Both the position numbers and the translations under genes were made by a program. Of a DNA stretch of 64,000 nt, positions 41,702-53,383 are shown one piece after another (positions within the stretch are counted from its first letter, which is position 1; each line of letters begins with the position of its first letter). Source of the DNA: Ancylobacter sp. IITR112 (GTDB lineage: Bacteria; Pseudomonadota; Alphaproteobacteria; Rhizobiales; Xanthobacteraceae); the NCBI RefSeq assembly GCF_041415945.1, contig NZ_JBGCUS010000001.1, forward strand, positions 2,108,001-2,172,000. Direction: 5' to 3'. The notes beneath the pieces were generated by a model. The model was not told where the DNA came from and made no database searches. It saw only the letters and a list, made by a program, of their open reading frames with translations.

Positions 41702-42973
41702 CTACGCACTCGCGCCCGCATCGCCGGCCGCGCGGTCCGCATAGATGTAGAGCGGACGTGCGTTCTGCTCGACGACCTCTTTGCTGATGACGACCTCTTC
41801 CACGCCTTCGAGGCCCGGCAGGTCGAACATCGTGTCGAGCAGAATGCCCTCCATGATCGAGCGCAGGCCGCGCGCGCCGGTCTTGCGCTCGATGGCCTTG
41901 CGGGCAATGGCGCCCAGCGCTTCCTCATGAATGGTCAGCTCGACATTCTCCATCTCGAACAGGCGCTGATACTGCTTCACCAGCGCGTTCTTCGGCTCGG
42001 CGAGGATCTTCTTCAGCGCCGCCTCGTCGAGGTCGCCCAGCGTGGCGATAACCGGCAGACGGCCGATGAATTCGGGGATCAGCCCGTATTTCAGCAGGTC
42101 TTCCGGCTCCACCTCGCGGAACACTTCGCCCGGCTTGCGATCTTCAGGTGCCGCCACCACCGCGCCGAAGCCGATGGACGTGCCCTTGCCGCGCGAGGAA
42201 ATGATCTTGTCGAGGCCGGCGAAGGCCCCACCGCAGATGAACAGGATGTTGGTCGTGTCCACCTGCAGGAATTCCTGCTGCGGATGCTTGCGCCCGCCCT
42301 GCGGCGGCACGGAAGCGACCGTGCCTTCCATGATCTTCAAGAGCGCCTGCTGCACGCCCTCGCCCGACACGTCGCGGGTGATCGAGGGGTTGTCGGACTT
42401 GCGGCTGATCTTGTCGATCTCGTCGATATAGACGATGCCGCGCTGCGCCCGCTCGACATTGTAGTCGGCCGACTGCAGCAGCTTGAGGATGATGTTCTCC
42501 ACATCCTCGCCGACATAGCCCGCTTCCGTCAGCGTGGTCGCGTCCGCCATGGTGAAGGGCACGTCGAGGATGCGGGCGAGCGTCTGCGCCAGCAGCGTCT
42601 TGCCCGAGCCCGTCGGCCCGATCAGCATGATGTTGGACTTGGCCAGCTCGACATCGCCGGCGTGCTTGGTCGCGTGGTTCAGGCGCTTGTAGTGGTTATG
42701 CACCGCCACCGAGAGGACGCGCTTGGCATGGAACTGGCCGATCACATAGTCGTCCAGGACCTTGCAGATTTCCTTCGGGGTCGGGATGCCGTCGCGCGAC
42801 TTCACCAGCGAGGATTTGTTCTCCTCGCGGATGATGTCCATGCACAGCTCGACGCATTCATCGCAGATGAACACGGTCGGTCCCGCAATGAGTTTGCGGA
42901 CCTCGTGCTGGCTCTTGCCGCAGAACGAGCAGTAAAGAGTATTCTTGCTGTCGCCGCCGCCAACCTTGCTCAT
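41702..42973 (-). CDS. clpX: ClpX, ATPase subunit of ClpXP
   Basis: 423 residues. It recognises and unfolds substrates and feeds them to ClpP. The N-terminal zinc-binding domain has CSFCGKSQ and [10 protein letters not shown]. The AAA+ core has Walker [14 protein letters not shown], Walker [11 protein letters not shown] and the GYVGEDVEN pore-1 loop. The IGF loop ([10 protein letters not shown]) for ClpP docking is present, as is the sensor segment [14 protein letters not shown]. It follows clpP on the same strand but after a 374-bp gap. Confidence 0.98.
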   Translation of the reverse strand: MSKVGGGDSKNTLYCSFCGKSQHEVRKLIAGPTVFICDECVELCMDIIREENKSSLVKSRDGIPTPKEICKVLDDYVIGQFHAKRVLSVAVHNHYKRLNHATKHAGDVELAKSNIMLIGPTGSGKTLLAQTLARILDVPFTMADATTLTEAGYVGEDVENIILKLLQSADYNVERAQRGIVYIDEIDKISRKSDNPSITRDVSGEGVQQALLKIMEGTVASVPPQGGRKHPQQEFLQVDTTNILFICGGAFAGLDKIISSRGKGTSIGFGAVVAAPEDRKPGEVFREVEPEDLLKYGLIPEFIGRLPVIATLGDLDEAALKKILAEPKNALVKQYQRLFEMENVELTIHEEALGAIARKAIERKTGARGLRSIMEGILLDTMFDLPGLEGVEEVVISKEVVEQNARPLYIYADRAAGDAGASA

Positions 42974-43347
42974 GCGTCTCTCCGTCCGCTCGGCGGTTCA
43001 GGCATTGCCCGCAACCGCCCCAGTCCCGCGGCCGCCGCGGGCCTCCAGGGGGGAGAAACGCGACGGCTCGAAAAGGCCGTCAAAAGGAAGCGACTTAAGG
43101 GTCCCTGTTCCGTACCGCAGCCAAGCACGCTGGCCGCGATCTGATCAAGAAGGCATTCGCTCCATCCCCGACTTCGCGGAAGGAGCGCCTGCCTGTCGTC
43201 CCCCGTCACACCTCCAGGCGACACTTCATGCTGATGTCATGCAAGCGCGATACCGCGACGCATGCAAGCCCGCGCTTCATCTCGACGCGGGCTCAGGTCT
43301 CAATATAGGAAGTCGCGCCGGGTTCGGAAACACGGCGCAAATGCCCG
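42974..43347. other. 374-bp clpP-clpX gap without a gene, with a direct repeat
   Basis: No supportable ORF or RNA is seen. CATGCAAGC occurs at 43238-43246 and again at 43261-43269 (23-bp period, two helical turns), which could be an operator for clpX. A TATATT element on the minus strand near 43300 could be a -10 box. Confidence 0.4.
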
Positions 43348-43980
43348 TCACGGCTTGGCCGGGGCCTCATCCGGGCGCTTGTCGATCACTTTGTCGATAA
43401 GCCCGAAGGACTTGGCCACCTCGGCGGTCATGAAGTTGTCGCGCTCCAGCGCGTCTTCCACCGACTTGATGTCCTGACCCGTGTGCTTCACGTAGATCTC
43501 GTTGAGCCGCTGCTTGAGGCTCATGATCTCCTTGGCGTGGAGCATGATGTCCGTCACCTGGCCCTGGAAGCCGCCGGAGGGCTGGTGCACCATGATTCGG
43601 GCGTTCGGCAGGGCGAAGCGCATGTCTTTCTCGCCGGCGGTCAGCAGCAGCGAACCCATCGAGGCCGCCTGGCCGATGCACAGCGTCGACACCGCCGGCT
43701 TGATGAACTGCATCGTGTCGTAGATCGCCAGCCCCGATGTCACCACCCCGCCCGGGGAGTTGATGTACATCGAGATTTCCTTCTTCGGGTTCTCCGCTTC
43801 GAGGAACAGCAACTGCGCGACCATGAGCGTCGCCATGCTGTCCTCGACCGGTCCGGTCAGGAAAATGATGCGCTCCTTCAGGAGCCGCGAATAAATGTCG
43901 TAGGAGCGCTCGCCGCGATTGGTCTGCTCGACCACCATCGGCACGAGGTAGCTCATATAGGTATCAACAGGGTCACGCAT
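43348..43980 (-). CDS. clpP: ClpP protease subunit
   Basis: 210 residues from MRDPVDTYM (43980); the frame extends 16 codons upstream without support. The Ser107 ([13 protein letters not shown]) and His132 ([13 protein letters not shown]) active-site residues are present, with the Asp expected near [17 protein letters not shown]. It assembles as a tetradecamer and works with ClpX, encoded downstream, and with ClpA elsewhere. The order tig-clpP-clpX-lon is conserved in proteobacteria. Confidence 0.98.
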   Translation of the reverse strand: MRDPVDTYMSYLVPMVVEQTNRGERSYDIYSRLLKERIIFLTGPVEDSMATLMVAQLLFLEAENPKKEISMYINSPGGVVTSGLAIYDTMQFIKPAVSTLCIGQAASMGSLLLTAGEKDMRFALPNARIMVHQPSGGFQGQVTDIMLHAKEIMSLKQRLNEIYVKHTGQDIKSVEDALERDNFMTAEVAKSFGLIDKVIDKRPDEAPAKP

Positions 43981-44132
43981 ATTTCGATCCTCGGCGGCAC
44001 GGCGCGCCTGCGCCGCCCGCGAATCCACCTACCCCACAATAAAGGGAAAGCGCGTCCCTACCAGCCCGCCGGTGCCTGGGCGGCGGGAGGCGGAGCCGCG
44101 CGCCGTGCACGACTCCGCGAGTTCCGCCGGCA

Positions 44133-45488
44133 TCAGGCCGCCTTCTCGTCCTCGTCCTCGGCGTAGAGCTCTTCGCGCGTGACGGGGACTTCGTTGACGG
44201 TGGCGAGTTCGAGCAGGTAGTCGACGACCTTCTCCTCGAAGATCGGCGCGCGCAGGCTGGCCAGCGCCTGGGCGTTCTTGCGGTAGAACTCCCACACCTG
44301 CTGCTCCTGCCCGGGGAACTGCCGGGCGCGCTCGACGACGGCGCGGGTCACTTCGTCGTCGGTGACCTGGATGTTGTTCTTCTCACCGATTTCCGCAAGC
44401 ACCAGGCCGAGGCGCACGCGGCGCTCGGCGATCTTGCGGTAATCCTCGCGGGCCGCCTCCTCGGTGGTGCCCTCATCGGCGAAGCTCTTCTTCTGGGCTT
44501 CCATCTCGGCCGTGACCGAGCCCCAGATGCCGTCGAATTCCTGCTCCGCCAGGGTCGGCGGCACGTCGAACTGGTGCAGGCCGTCCAGCGCGTCGAGCAG
44601 GCGGCGCTTGGCCTTGTTGCGGCTCTGCGCGTTGTGCTCCTGGGCGATGCGGCTCTTCACCTGCTCCTTGAGCGCGGCGAGGCTGTCCATGCCCAGCGTC
44701 TTGGCGAACTCGTCGCCGATTTCCATCTCGGTCGGGGATTCGATCATCTTCGCCGTCACCTCGAAAGAGGCTTCCTTGCCGGCGAGATGAGCGGCCTGAT
44801 AGGCCTCGGGGAAGGTGACGGTGACGGTGCGGGTCTCGTCTTCCTTGATGCCGACGAGCTGCTCCTCGAAGCCGGGGATGAAGCTGTTGGAGCCGAGCAC
44901 CAGCGGCACGTCCTCGCCCGCGCCGCCCTCGAACTTCTCGCCGTCGATCGAGCCGACGAAGGAGATGGTGACGCGGTCGCCATTCTCGGCCGTGCCTTCG
45001 GGCTTGGCGGCATAGGGGCGGTTGGCATCGGCGATGCGCTTGACGGTCTCCTCGACCTCCTCGTCGGAGACCGCGAGCACCGGCTTGTCCAGCGTGATCG
45101 ACTTGAAGTCTCCGAGCGTGATCGCCGGCAGCACTTCGAGGTTCACGGTGAAGGACAGGTCGGCCTTGCCCTCGATGACCTCGTTCACCTGCTCCTGGTC
45201 CTGCGGCAGCTCCACCTTGGGCTGCATGGCAAGCTTGAAGCCGTTATCCTCGATGATCTTGGTGTTGGCCTCGTTCACCGCCTGGTCGATCACCTCGGCG
45301 AGCACGGACTTGCCATACATGCGCTTGAGATGGGCGACCGGCACCTTGCCGGGACGGAAGCCGTTGAGGCGGACCTTGTCCTTGAGTTCGCTCAGGCGCG
45401 CATTGGCCTTGGCGTCGAGTTCGGCGGCCGGCAGCACCACGCGATATTCGCGCTTGAGACCTTCGGCGAGGAGTTCGGTGACCTGCAT
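44133..45488 (-). CDS. tig: Trigger factor, ribosome-associated chaperone
   Basis: 451 residues. It binds ribosomal protein L23 at the exit tunnel and shields nascent chains. The ribosome-binding signature is [12 protein letters not shown] in the N-terminal domain. The FKBP-like prolyl isomerase domain runs around [20 protein letters not shown] to [20 protein letters not shown]. The helical C-terminal chaperone domain ends [15 protein letters not shown] 45488 ([10 protein letters not shown]) is the standard start. It lies upstream of clpP with a gap of 152 bp. Confidence 0.97.
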   Translation of the reverse strand: MQVTELLAEGLKREYRVVLPAAELDAKANARLSELKDKVRLNGFRPGKVPVAHLKRMYGKSVLAEVIDQAVNEANTKIIEDNGFKLAMQPKVELPQDQEQVNEVIEGKADLSFTVNLEVLPAITLGDFKSITLDKPVLAVSDEEVEETVKRIADANRPYAAKPEGTAENGDRVTISFVGSIDGEKFEGGAGEDVPLVLGSNSFIPGFEEQLVGIKEDETRTVTVTFPEAYQAAHLAGKEASFEVTAKMIESPTEMEIGDEFAKTLGMDSLAALKEQVKSRIAQEHNAQSRNKAKRRLLDALDGLHQFDVPPTLAEQEFDGIWGSVTAEMEAQKKSFADEGTTEEAAREDYRKIAERRVRLGLVLAEIGEKNNIQVTDDEVTRAVVERARQFPGQEQQVWEFYRKNAQALASLRAPIFEEKVVDYLLELATVNEVPVTREELYAEDEDEKAA

Positions 45489-45618
45489 TTTAATCGGCCT
45501 TCGTCTAGTTTGCCGCGTGCGCGGGCTCTCGAATGTCGGTGTGCGTGGCCGCGTGATCGCCGACGGCCGCGCTCGGTGCAAATGGGTCGGAAGGCGGCAC
45601 CGGACAAGGGTAAGGCAC

Positions 45619-45703
45619 TGGTGCGGGCGGAGGGACTCGAACCCCCACGACTCTCGCCACTGGAACCTAAATCCAGCGCGTCTACCAGTTCCGCCACGCC
45701 CGC
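45619..45703 (-). tRNA. tRNA-Leu (anticodon UAG)
   Basis: 85-nt class II tRNA on the minus strand. The acceptor GCGGGCG pairs with CGCCCGC, then A and encoded CCA. The anticodon loop TTTAGGT between CTGGA and TCCAG gives TAG. There is a long variable arm (TGGCGAGAGTCG) and a T loop with GGTTCGAGTCC. Confidence 0.97.
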
Positions 45704-45848
45704 GGTTGCGCCTGTCGCCCGCCACGTCGTCCGCGAGGACGCGCATGGGCACATGGGCGCGCACCCGAGAAGGCGCCGCCAGCCGGGTGCGGGCTTATAA
45801 CACGGTCATGACGCTGCGCCAGTGCAAAATGCAGCGACGGGGGCGGCG

Positions 45849-47348
45849 CTACACAGCCCCCAGCAGGGCGAAGAGGCGGCGATAGACCGGGCGCAGCGCC
45901 TCGATCAGATCGTCCGCCACCAGCCCCGGCCCGGCCTCGCGCGCCGCCTCGCCATGCAGCCACACGCTAGCGCTCGCCGCCTCGAAAGGCGGCATGCCCT
46001 GCGCCAGCAGCCCGCCGACGATTCCCGCCAGCACATCCCCCGCCCCCGCCGTGGCCAGCCAGGGCGGCGCATTGGCGGCGATGGAGGCGCGCCCGTCCGG
46101 ACTCGCCACCACCGTGTCCGGCCCCTTGAGCAGCAGCGTCGCCCCCAGCAGCAAAGCGCCGGCCCGCGCCCGCTCCAGACGCGAGGGCGCCTCCAGCACC
46201 TGCGGGCAACCCTCGAAAACACGCGCGAACTCGCCCTCATGCGGGGTCGCCACCGCCGCCGGGGCGCCCGCGAGCGCCTGCGCCAGCGCGTCAGCCTCGC
46301 CTTCGAAGGAGGTGAGGAGATCGGCGTCGATAACGAGCCGCCGGTCGCCGCACACCGCGAGCTTGGCGCGCGCCGCCTCGCCGACGCCGAGGCCGGGGCC
46401 GAGCACCAGCGTCGTCAGGCGGGGGTCGGCCAGCAGATGCGCCAGCCCCACAGCATCCTCCACTGGCCGCACCATGATGGCAGAGAGATTCGCCGCATGG
46501 ATCGGCAGCGCCTCGGCCGGGCACGCCACCGTCACCAGCCCGGCCCCGGCCCGCAGTGCCGCGCGGGCGGAAAGCCGCGTCGCGCCCGTCGCCTGCGCCG
46601 GGCCGGAGACGGCCACGAGATGGCCGCGCGAATATTTGTGCCCCTCCGGCGCCGGCACCGGGAAAAGCCCCGCCCACAGGTCAGGGACATTCTCGAAGGC
46701 GCGGGGGGCGATGGCGTCGAGCGCGGCGGGAAGGATGCCGATATCGGCGACGCTCACCTCCCCCGCGTGCAACCGCCCCGGCAGCAGCACATGGCCGGGC
46801 TTCGGGCGGAAGAAGGTGACGCTCCAGCGTGCCCTGATCGCCGCCCCGCGCACCGCGCCGGTGGCGCCATCAATGCCGGAGGGCAGGTCGACCGCCAGCA
46901 CCGGCAGTTGGGCGGCGTTCACCCGCTCCACCAGCGCCCGCGCCGCGCCGTCGAGGTCGCGCGCCAGCCCGGCGCCGAACAGCGCGTCGATGACGAGATC
47001 GACCCCGTCCAGCGCGACGGCTTCCGCCGGCTCCACCGGCCCGGTCCAGCGCGCCGCCATGAAGGCGGCATCGCCGCGCAGCGCGTCGCGCGTCCCCAGA
47101 AGCGCGAGACGGACCCGGTAGCCGGCCTCCGCCAGCAGCCGCGCCGCGACGAAACCGTCGCCACCATTATTGCCGGGCCCGCACAGCACCAGCACGCCGC
47201 CACCGGCCGCCGCCACCTGCGCCGCCACCTGCGCCGCCCGCCCTGCGACGGCTTGTCCCGCCCGTTCCATGAGCACGGCGCCGGGCACGCCGGCGGCGAT
47301 GGTGAAGGCGTCGGCGCGCGCCATCTCGGCGGGGGTGAGAAGCTCCAT
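45849..47348 (-). CDS. nnr: Bifunctional NAD(P)H-hydrate epimerase / ADP-dependent dehydratase
   Basis: 499 residues from ATG 47348 (MELLTPAEMARAD). It repairs hydrated NADH and NADPH. The N-terminal epimerase (YjeF_N) half has VLMERAGQAVA, LCGPGNNGGDGFVAARLL and the DLPSGIDG motif. The C-terminal ribokinase-like dehydratase has SRGHLVAVSGPAQATGA, TPHEGEFARVF and the active-site region TAGAGDVLAGIVGGLLAQG. In many alphaproteobacteria nnr sits next to glnB, as here, where the two are divergent. Confidence 0.95.
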   Translation of the reverse strand: MELLTPAEMARADAFTIAAGVPGAVLMERAGQAVAGRAAQVAAQVAAAGGGVLVLCGPGNNGGDGFVAARLLAEAGYRVRLALLGTRDALRGDAAFMAARWTGPVEPAEAVALDGVDLVIDALFGAGLARDLDGAARALVERVNAAQLPVLAVDLPSGIDGATGAVRGAAIRARWSVTFFRPKPGHVLLPGRLHAGEVSVADIGILPAALDAIAPRAFENVPDLWAGLFPVPAPEGHKYSRGHLVAVSGPAQATGATRLSARAALRAGAGLVTVACPAEALPIHAANLSAIMVRPVEDAVGLAHLLADPRLTTLVLGPGLGVGEAARAKLAVCGDRRLVIDADLLTSFEGEADALAQALAGAPAAVATPHEGEFARVFEGCPQVLEAPSRLERARAGALLLGATLLLKGPDTVVASPDGRASIAANAPPWLATAGAGDVLAGIVGGLLAQGMPPFEAASASVWLHGEAAREAGPGLVADDLIEALRPVYRRLFALLGAV

Positions 47349-47589
47349 GAACCCTGTTCCTGCACGCTGCGCGCGCCGCAAGCCGGCGCGGGGCGGAGCT
47401 TAGCCGAAACCGGCCCGGCGCCGCGACCTCCGCCGCTGTCGCAGCAAACAGCGGCAGATGCCTAGCTTTAACGCAGCCTCACCGACCATGCCGGCGCATC
47501 GACTGCCTATTTTGCCGGCAACATGACTATAACTTCATCACCGGAAGGATTCCGTCCCCTGTGGCCCGGCCCTTGGCGGCATGCGATGA

Positions 47590-48039
<450 letters not shown>

Positions 48040-48171
48040 GAGCCAGCGTAGTATGGTCGCGCCTATGAGCGCGCCGCGTCCGGTCGGATGCGGCGCGCAT
48101 CGTCGTTGACCATCAGCTTGGGATCCATCTGCCCTGAAAAAGACGGCAGTATCAGAAGAGGTACGAACAAT

Positions 48172-49581
<1,410 letters not shown>

Positions 49582-49604
49582 TCGGCACACCGGTCGACCA
49601 ACGG

Positions 49605-49632
49605 AAAGGGGCGCCGCGAGGCGCCCCTTTTT
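49605..49632 (+). terminator. Rho-independent terminator of glnBA
   Basis: Stem GGGGCGCC (49608-49615), GCGA loop, GGCGCCCC (49620-49627), then TTTTT. An AAA precedes the stem. It lies 24 bp after the glnA stop. Confidence 0.92.
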
Positions 49633-49656
49633 CGTTGCACGCGGCCGGAGCCGCCA

Positions 49657-49689
49657 AACAAAAAGGGCGGGTCGCAAGACCCGCCCTTT
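49657..49689 (-). terminator. Terminator of rplM-rpsI (possibly bidirectional)
   Basis: Arms GGGCGGGTC (49665-49673) and GACCCGCCC (49678-49686) with a 4-nt GCAA loop. On the minus strand a TTTTTGTTT run follows; on the plus strand CCCTTTCG follows. Confidence 0.88.
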
Positions 49690-49711
49690 CGCATTGGATA
49701 TGAGGCGCCGA

Positions 49712-50188
49712 TCAGCGCTTGGAGAACTGGAAGCTGCGGCGGGCCTTGGCCTTGCCGTACTTCTTGCGCTCGACCACGCGCGAGTCGCGGGTCAGGAAGC
49801 CGCCCTTCTTCAGCGGGCCGCGCAGTTCGGGCTCGTAATAGGTGAGCGCGCGGGAGATGCCGTGGCGCAGCGCGCCGGCCTGGCCGGAGAGGCCGCCGCC
49901 GGAAACGGTGCAGACCACGTCATACTGGCCGGTGCGGCCAGCGGTGGCGAAGGGCTGCTGGATGATCAGGCGCAGCACGGGACGGGCGAAATAGGTTTCG
50001 ACATCCCGCTCATTGACCAGGATCTTGCCGGTGCCGGGACGCACCCACACGCGGGCGACCGCGTTCTTGCGCTTGCCGGTGGCGTAGGCCCGGCCCTGCT
50101 TGTCCAGCTTCTGGACATGCTTGGGGGCCTCATTGGCCTGGGACTTCAGGGCTTCGAGCCCGTCGAGCGACTGGATGAGCTCAGCCAT
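49712..50188 (-). CDS. rpsI: 30S ribosomal protein S9
   Basis: 158 residues. It binds 16S rRNA in the 30S head, with a C-terminal tail reaching the P-site tRNA. Seen: [39 protein letters not shown], and the basic tail [10 protein letters not shown]. It begins 2 bp after the rplM stop, which is the usual operon arrangement. Confidence 0.98.
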   Translation of the reverse strand: MAELIQSLDGLEALKSQANEAPKHVQKLDKQGRAYATGKRKNAVARVWVRPGTGKILVNERDVETYFARPVLRLIIQQPFATAGRTGQYDVVCTVSGGGLSGQAGALRHGISRALTYYEPELRGPLKKGGFLTRDSRVVERKKYGKAKARRSFQFSKR

Positions 50189-50190
50189 GA

Positions 50191-50652
50191 TCAGATACCC
50201 ACGTTCTTGCGGTTGAGCGCGGCGACGTCGAGCGTCTCCGGCTGCTGGGCCTCATGCGGATGAGTGGCGCCCTTGTAGACACGCAGATTGCCCATCAGCT
50301 TGCGGCCGAGCGGGCCGCGCGCCAGCATGCGCTCCACCGCCTTCTCGACGACCCGCTCCGGGAACCGGCCTTCGAGGATGAACTTAGCCGTCCGCTCCTT
50401 GATGCCGCCGGGGAAACCGGTGTGGTGGTAATACACCTTGTCATCGCGCTTGCGGCCGGTCAGCACCACCTTGTCGGCGTTGATGACGACGATGTTGTCG
50501 CCGCAATCGACGTGGGGGGTGTAGATCGCCTTGTGCTTGCCCTTCAGGCGGGTGGCGATGATGGTGGCGAGACGACCGACCACGAGGCCGGTGGCGTCGA
50601 TCACCACCCACTTCTTCTGGATATCGGCGGGTTTTGCCGAAAACGTCTTCAT
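50191..50652 (-). CDS. rplM: 50S ribosomal protein L13
   Basis: 153 residues, starting [20 protein letters not shown] at 50652. It is an early 23S rRNA assembly protein. Motifs: [39 protein letters not shown] and the signature [20 protein letters not shown]. Met codons upstream in frame (for example 50664) lack homology support. It is the first gene of rplM-rpsI, driven by the promoter at 50705-50733. Confidence 0.98.
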   Translation of the reverse strand: MKTFSAKPADIQKKWVVIDATGLVVGRLATIIATRLKGKHKAIYTPHVDCGDNIVVINADKVVLTGRKRDDKVYYHHTGFPGGIKERTAKFILEGRFPERVVEKAVERMLARGPLGRKLMGNLRVYKGATHPHEAQQPETLDVAALNRKNVGI

Positions 50653-50704
50653 GGGTAAATCCATATGCAAGGGCGCGGAGTACCCGCACCTCTCTCGTGG
50701 CGGG

Positions 50705-50733
50705 GTTCTAGACGAGCCCCCGCGCAACGTCAA
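50705..50733 (-). promoter_or_regulatory. Strong candidate promoter of rplM-rpsI
   Basis: Minus-strand TTGACG (50733-50728), 17-bp spacer, TAGAAC (50710-50705), a close fit to alphaproteobacterial housekeeping promoters. The leader to rplM is about 45 nt. Confidence 0.75.
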
Positions 50734-50920
50734 TCCCGCAATATCTGATATTCCCATTACAAATCAATGGGTTGCGATTTAGGTATTTTAATACCGCGCC
50801 CTAACCCCTTGAAATTCGCCCTCCGGCCCGCCGCTCTCCCGCGCGTGCGGCCCCTCCCCGCGCCCGCACCGGCGCACCATATGGCCGGCAGAAGCCCCGC
50901 CCTTCGCCCCAGGAGGCCCC

Positions 50921-51367
50921 TTGAATCACGATTCCTATGACGACGCCTTCATCGCCGGCTGGCTCGGCCGCGTGCGCAGCATCGCCGTGGTTGGCGCCAG
51001 CCCGAATCCGGCCCGCCCGAGCCATGGGGTCGCCCGTTTCCTCGCGCTGCACGGCTACAAGGTGTTCGCCATCAATCCCGGCCAGGCCGGGCGCGACATC
51101 GCCGGGCTGCCCACCTATGCCCGGCTCGCCGATGTGCCGGAGCCGATCGACATGGTGGATGTGTTCCGCGCGCCGGAATATCTCGCCGCCGTGGTGGCGG
51201 AATCGCTCGCGCTTTCGCCGCGCCCGGCGCTGATCTGGAGCCAGCTCGGCGTGCGCGACGATGCGGCCGCCGCCACCGCCGAGGCGCAGGGCATCGCCGT
51301 CATTCAGGACCGCTGCCCCGCCATCGAGATTCCCCGGCTGCGCGTGCCCCGCCACAGCGGGGACTGA
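50921..51367 (+). CDS. CoA-binding (COG1832) protein
   Basis: 148 residues. Start TTG 50921 is supported by AGGAGG at 50911-50916; no ATG fits. The Rossmann-like CoA-binding domain has IAVVGASPNPARPSHGVARF near the N-terminus, VFAINPGQAGRDIAGLPTY, and IDMVDVFRAPEYLAAVV. The segment ALIWSQLGVRDDAAAATAEA matches the family. Family members bind CoA in vitro, but the function is not established. It lies directly upstream of metY, a pairing seen in other Hyphomicrobiales. Confidence 0.85.
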   Translation: MNHDSYDDAFIAGWLGRVRSIAVVGASPNPARPSHGVARFLALHGYKVFAINPGQAGRDIAGLPTYARLADVPEPIDMVDVFRAPEYLAAVVAESLALSPRPALIWSQLGVRDDAAAATAEAQGIAVIQDRCPAIEIPRLRVPRHSGD

Positions 51368-51371
51368 TATC

Positions 51372-51391
51372 AACAGCCATATTCCGCTGTT
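51372..51391. promoter_or_regulatory. Inverted repeat upstream of metY
   Basis: AACAGC (51372-51377), 8-bp spacer, GCTGTT (51386-51391) lies just after the CoA-binding gene stop and 115 bp before metY. It may be an operator or an attenuator. No SAM riboswitch core could be matched. Confidence 0.3.
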
Positions 51392-51506
51392 TAATTCTTT
51401 CTCCAGACCTGTTGCGTTTTTTAGCCAAGGCGCGACACTACCTCCCAAGACGCCCGCCGCCACGCACCGCTCGCGCGGCCGCCGAGCCGTCGACAGGAGA
51501 ACGCCA

Positions 51507-52799
51507 ATGACCGACGCCACCACCCCCGCCCCGGGCTTCGCCACCCTCGCCGTGCATGCCGGCGCCGCCCCCGACACGACCACCAAGGCACGCGCGACGC
51601 CGATCTACCAGACCACCTCCTTCGTGTTCGACGATGTCGACCACGCCGCCTCGCTGTTCGGGCTGAAGGCGTTCGGCAACATCTATACGCGCATCGGCAA
51701 CCCCACCAATGCGGTGCTGGAAGAGCGGGTGGCGGCGCTGGAAGGCGGCACCGCCGCGCTCGCGGTCGCGTCCGGCCATGCCGCGCAGCTCCTCACCTTC
51801 CAGACCCTGCTGACCCCCGGCGACGAGTTCATCGCCGCGCGCAAGCTCTATGGCGGCTCGATCAACCAGTTCAACCACGCCTTCAAGAGCTTCGGCTGGA
51901 ACGTGGTCTGGGCGGATTCCGACGATGTCGCCTCCTTCGAGCGCGCGATCTCGCCGCGCACCAAGGCGATCTTCATCGAGTCGATCGCCAATCCCGGCGG
52001 CATCGTCACCGACATCGCCGCCATCGCCAAGATCGCCAAGCGCGCCGGCGTGCCGCTGATCGTCGACAACACGCTGGCGACGCCCTACCTCATCCGTCCG
52101 TTCGAGCACGGCGCCGACATCATCATCCATTCCGCCACCAAATTCCTCGGTGGCCATGGCAATTCCATCGGCGGCGTGATCGTCGATGGCGGCTCCTTCG
52201 ACTGGCTGCGCGAGGGGCGCTATCCCTTCCTCTCCCAGCCGCGCCCGGAATATGAAGGCGTGGTCATCGGCGAGACCTTCGGCAATTTCGCCTTCGCCAT
52301 CGCCGCCCGCGTGCTTGGCCTGCGCGATCTCGGCCCGGCGCTGTCGCCGTTCAACGCCTTCCTGCTGCTCACCGGCATCGAGACGCTGCCGCTGCGCATC
52401 CAGCGCCATTGCGACAATGCGCTGGCGGTGGCGAAATTCCTCGCCGACCACCCCAAAGTGTCCTGGGTCAGTTATCCCGGCCTGCCGGGCGACCGCTATT
52501 ACAACCTCGCCCAGCAATACACGCCCAAGGGCGCCGGTGCGGTCTTCACCTTCGGGCTCAAGGGCGGCTTCGAGGCCGGCGTGGCGCTGGTGTCCGGGGT
52601 GAAGCTGTTCTCGCACCTCGCCAATATCGGCGACACCCGCTCGCTCATCATCCATCCCGCCTCCACCACCCACCGCCAGCTCGCCGACGAGCAGAAGGTG
52701 CTGGCCGGCGCGGGGCCGGATGTGGTGCGGCTGTCGGTCGGCATCGAGGACGCGGCCGACATCATCGCCGATCTCGATCAGGCCCTGGCGGGCGCCTGA
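51507..52799 (+). CDS. metY: O-acetylhomoserine sulfhydrylase (aminocarboxypropyltransferase)
   Basis: 430 residues, PLP enzyme of the Cys/Met metabolism family. It makes homocysteine from O-acetylhomoserine and sulfide. ATG 51507 has AGGAGA 6 nt upstream. Motifs: [49 protein letters not shown], and the PLP lysine in [18 protein letters not shown]. The C-terminal [14 protein letters not shown] segment is typical. The length (about 430) and the [11 protein letters not shown] segment favour MetY over the shorter MetB/MetC relatives. Confidence 0.93.
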   Translation: MTDATTPAPGFATLAVHAGAAPDTTTKARATPIYQTTSFVFDDVDHAASLFGLKAFGNIYTRIGNPTNAVLEERVAALEGGTAALAVASGHAAQLLTFQTLLTPGDEFIAARKLYGGSINQFNHAFKSFGWNVVWADSDDVASFERAISPRTKAIFIESIANPGGIVTDIAAIAKIAKRAGVPLIVDNTLATPYLIRPFEHGADIIIHSATKFLGGHGNSIGGVIVDGGSFDWLREGRYPFLSQPRPEYEGVVIGETFGNFAFAIAARVLGLRDLGPALSPFNAFLLLTGIETLPLRIQRHCDNALAVAKFLADHPKVSWVSYPGLPGDRYYNLAQQYTPKGAGAVFTFGLKGGFEAGVALVSGVKLFSHLANIGDTRSLIIHPASTTHRQLADEQKVLAGAGPDVVRLSVGIEDAADIIADLDQALAGA

Positions 52800-52835
52800 G
52801 AAGCACGGCGAAGGGGAGCCTGTAGGCGTGCATCG

Positions 52836-52869
52836 GCCGATCTCGATCAGGCGCCCACGGGCGCCTGAT
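52836..52869. repeat. Partial copy of the metY 3' end forming a hairpin
   Basis: GCCGATCTCGATCAGG (52836-52851) and GGGCGCCTGA (52859-52868) repeat metY 52767-52782 and 52790-52799 at the same 69-bp offset. The new copy folds as ATCAGGCGCC (52846-52855), CACG loop, GGCGCCTGAT (52860-52869), a perfect 10-bp stem that may end metY transcription. There is only a short T run. Confidence 0.6.
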
Positions 52870-52905
52870 TCACGCCAAGGTTTCGCCAACCTTGCGGATC
52901 GTGAA
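52869..52905. repeat. Nested inverted repeats after metY
   Basis: CAAGGTT (52876-52882), TCGCC loop, AACCTTG (52888-52894), enclosed by TTCACG (52869-52874) and CGTGAA (52900-52905). It lies between metY and the DUF1127 gene. The function is unknown. The rest of this gap, to 53071, shows an AT-rich patch near 52950-53010 that may hold a promoter. Confidence 0.5.
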
Positions 52906-53071
52906 TGAATTGTGAGCGTGTCATGCGCGCCCCGCAGGGCTGGGATGCGGTATATTTCCTACCAAACAAGCAGGCTGTCGAATATCTAGGCATCGGAATG
53001 ATTAACGGACGTGCAGCTGCCGGGGATGCCCGGAGGCCGCGATCCGGTAACTAGAACCGATGGAGACTGAC

Positions 53072-53233
53072 ATGCTGCTTTGGGGCCTCGTTGCCAAGCA
53101 GATCCGCCGCTACCAGGCGTATCGCCGCACTCTCGTTGAGCTCTCCCAGCTCGACGACCGTACCCTCGCCGACATCAACGTGTCGCGTGGCGAAATCACC
53201 AGCGTTGCCCGCCGCGCCGCCGCGGCTGCGTGA
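53072..53233 (+). CDS. DUF1127 small protein
   Basis: 53 residues from ATG 53072, with GGAGA 6 nt upstream; ATG 53060 is an in-frame alternative without a ribosome binding site. The sequence has the DUF1127 (YjiS-like) pattern: LVELSQLDDRTLADINVSRG, with an Arg-rich helix before it (IRRYQAYRRT) and an alanine-rich tail. In related bacteria members of this family of small basic proteins bind RNA and influence phosphate, carbon or RNA turnover. It is a single gene followed by a strong terminator. Confidence 0.85.
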   Translation: MLLWGLVAKQIRRYQAYRRTLVELSQLDDRTLADINVSRGEITSVARRAAAAA

Positions 53234-53300
53234 TGCGGCCTTGAGGCCGGACGCTGGCGTCTGATCGGACACATCGTCCACCTCACTGCACTGATCGTAC

Positions 53301-53332
53301 GGCCCCGGAATTTTCCGGGGCCGTTCTTTTTT
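53301..53332 (+). terminator. Rho-independent terminator of the DUF1127 gene
   Basis: Stem GGCCCCGGAA (53301-53310), TT loop, TTCCGGGGCC (53313-53322), then GTTCTTTTTT. It is a near-ideal intrinsic terminator. Confidence 0.93.
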
Positions 53333-53383
53333 GCCCCCGTTCCGTGCTAAGCCGCGCGCGGATGTGTTGAGCAGCGGCAGGAT

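Noticed and set aside
51368..51506. SAM-II riboswitch upstream of metY
   Set aside because: I could not match the conserved core or pseudoknot. Only a short inverted repeat is present.
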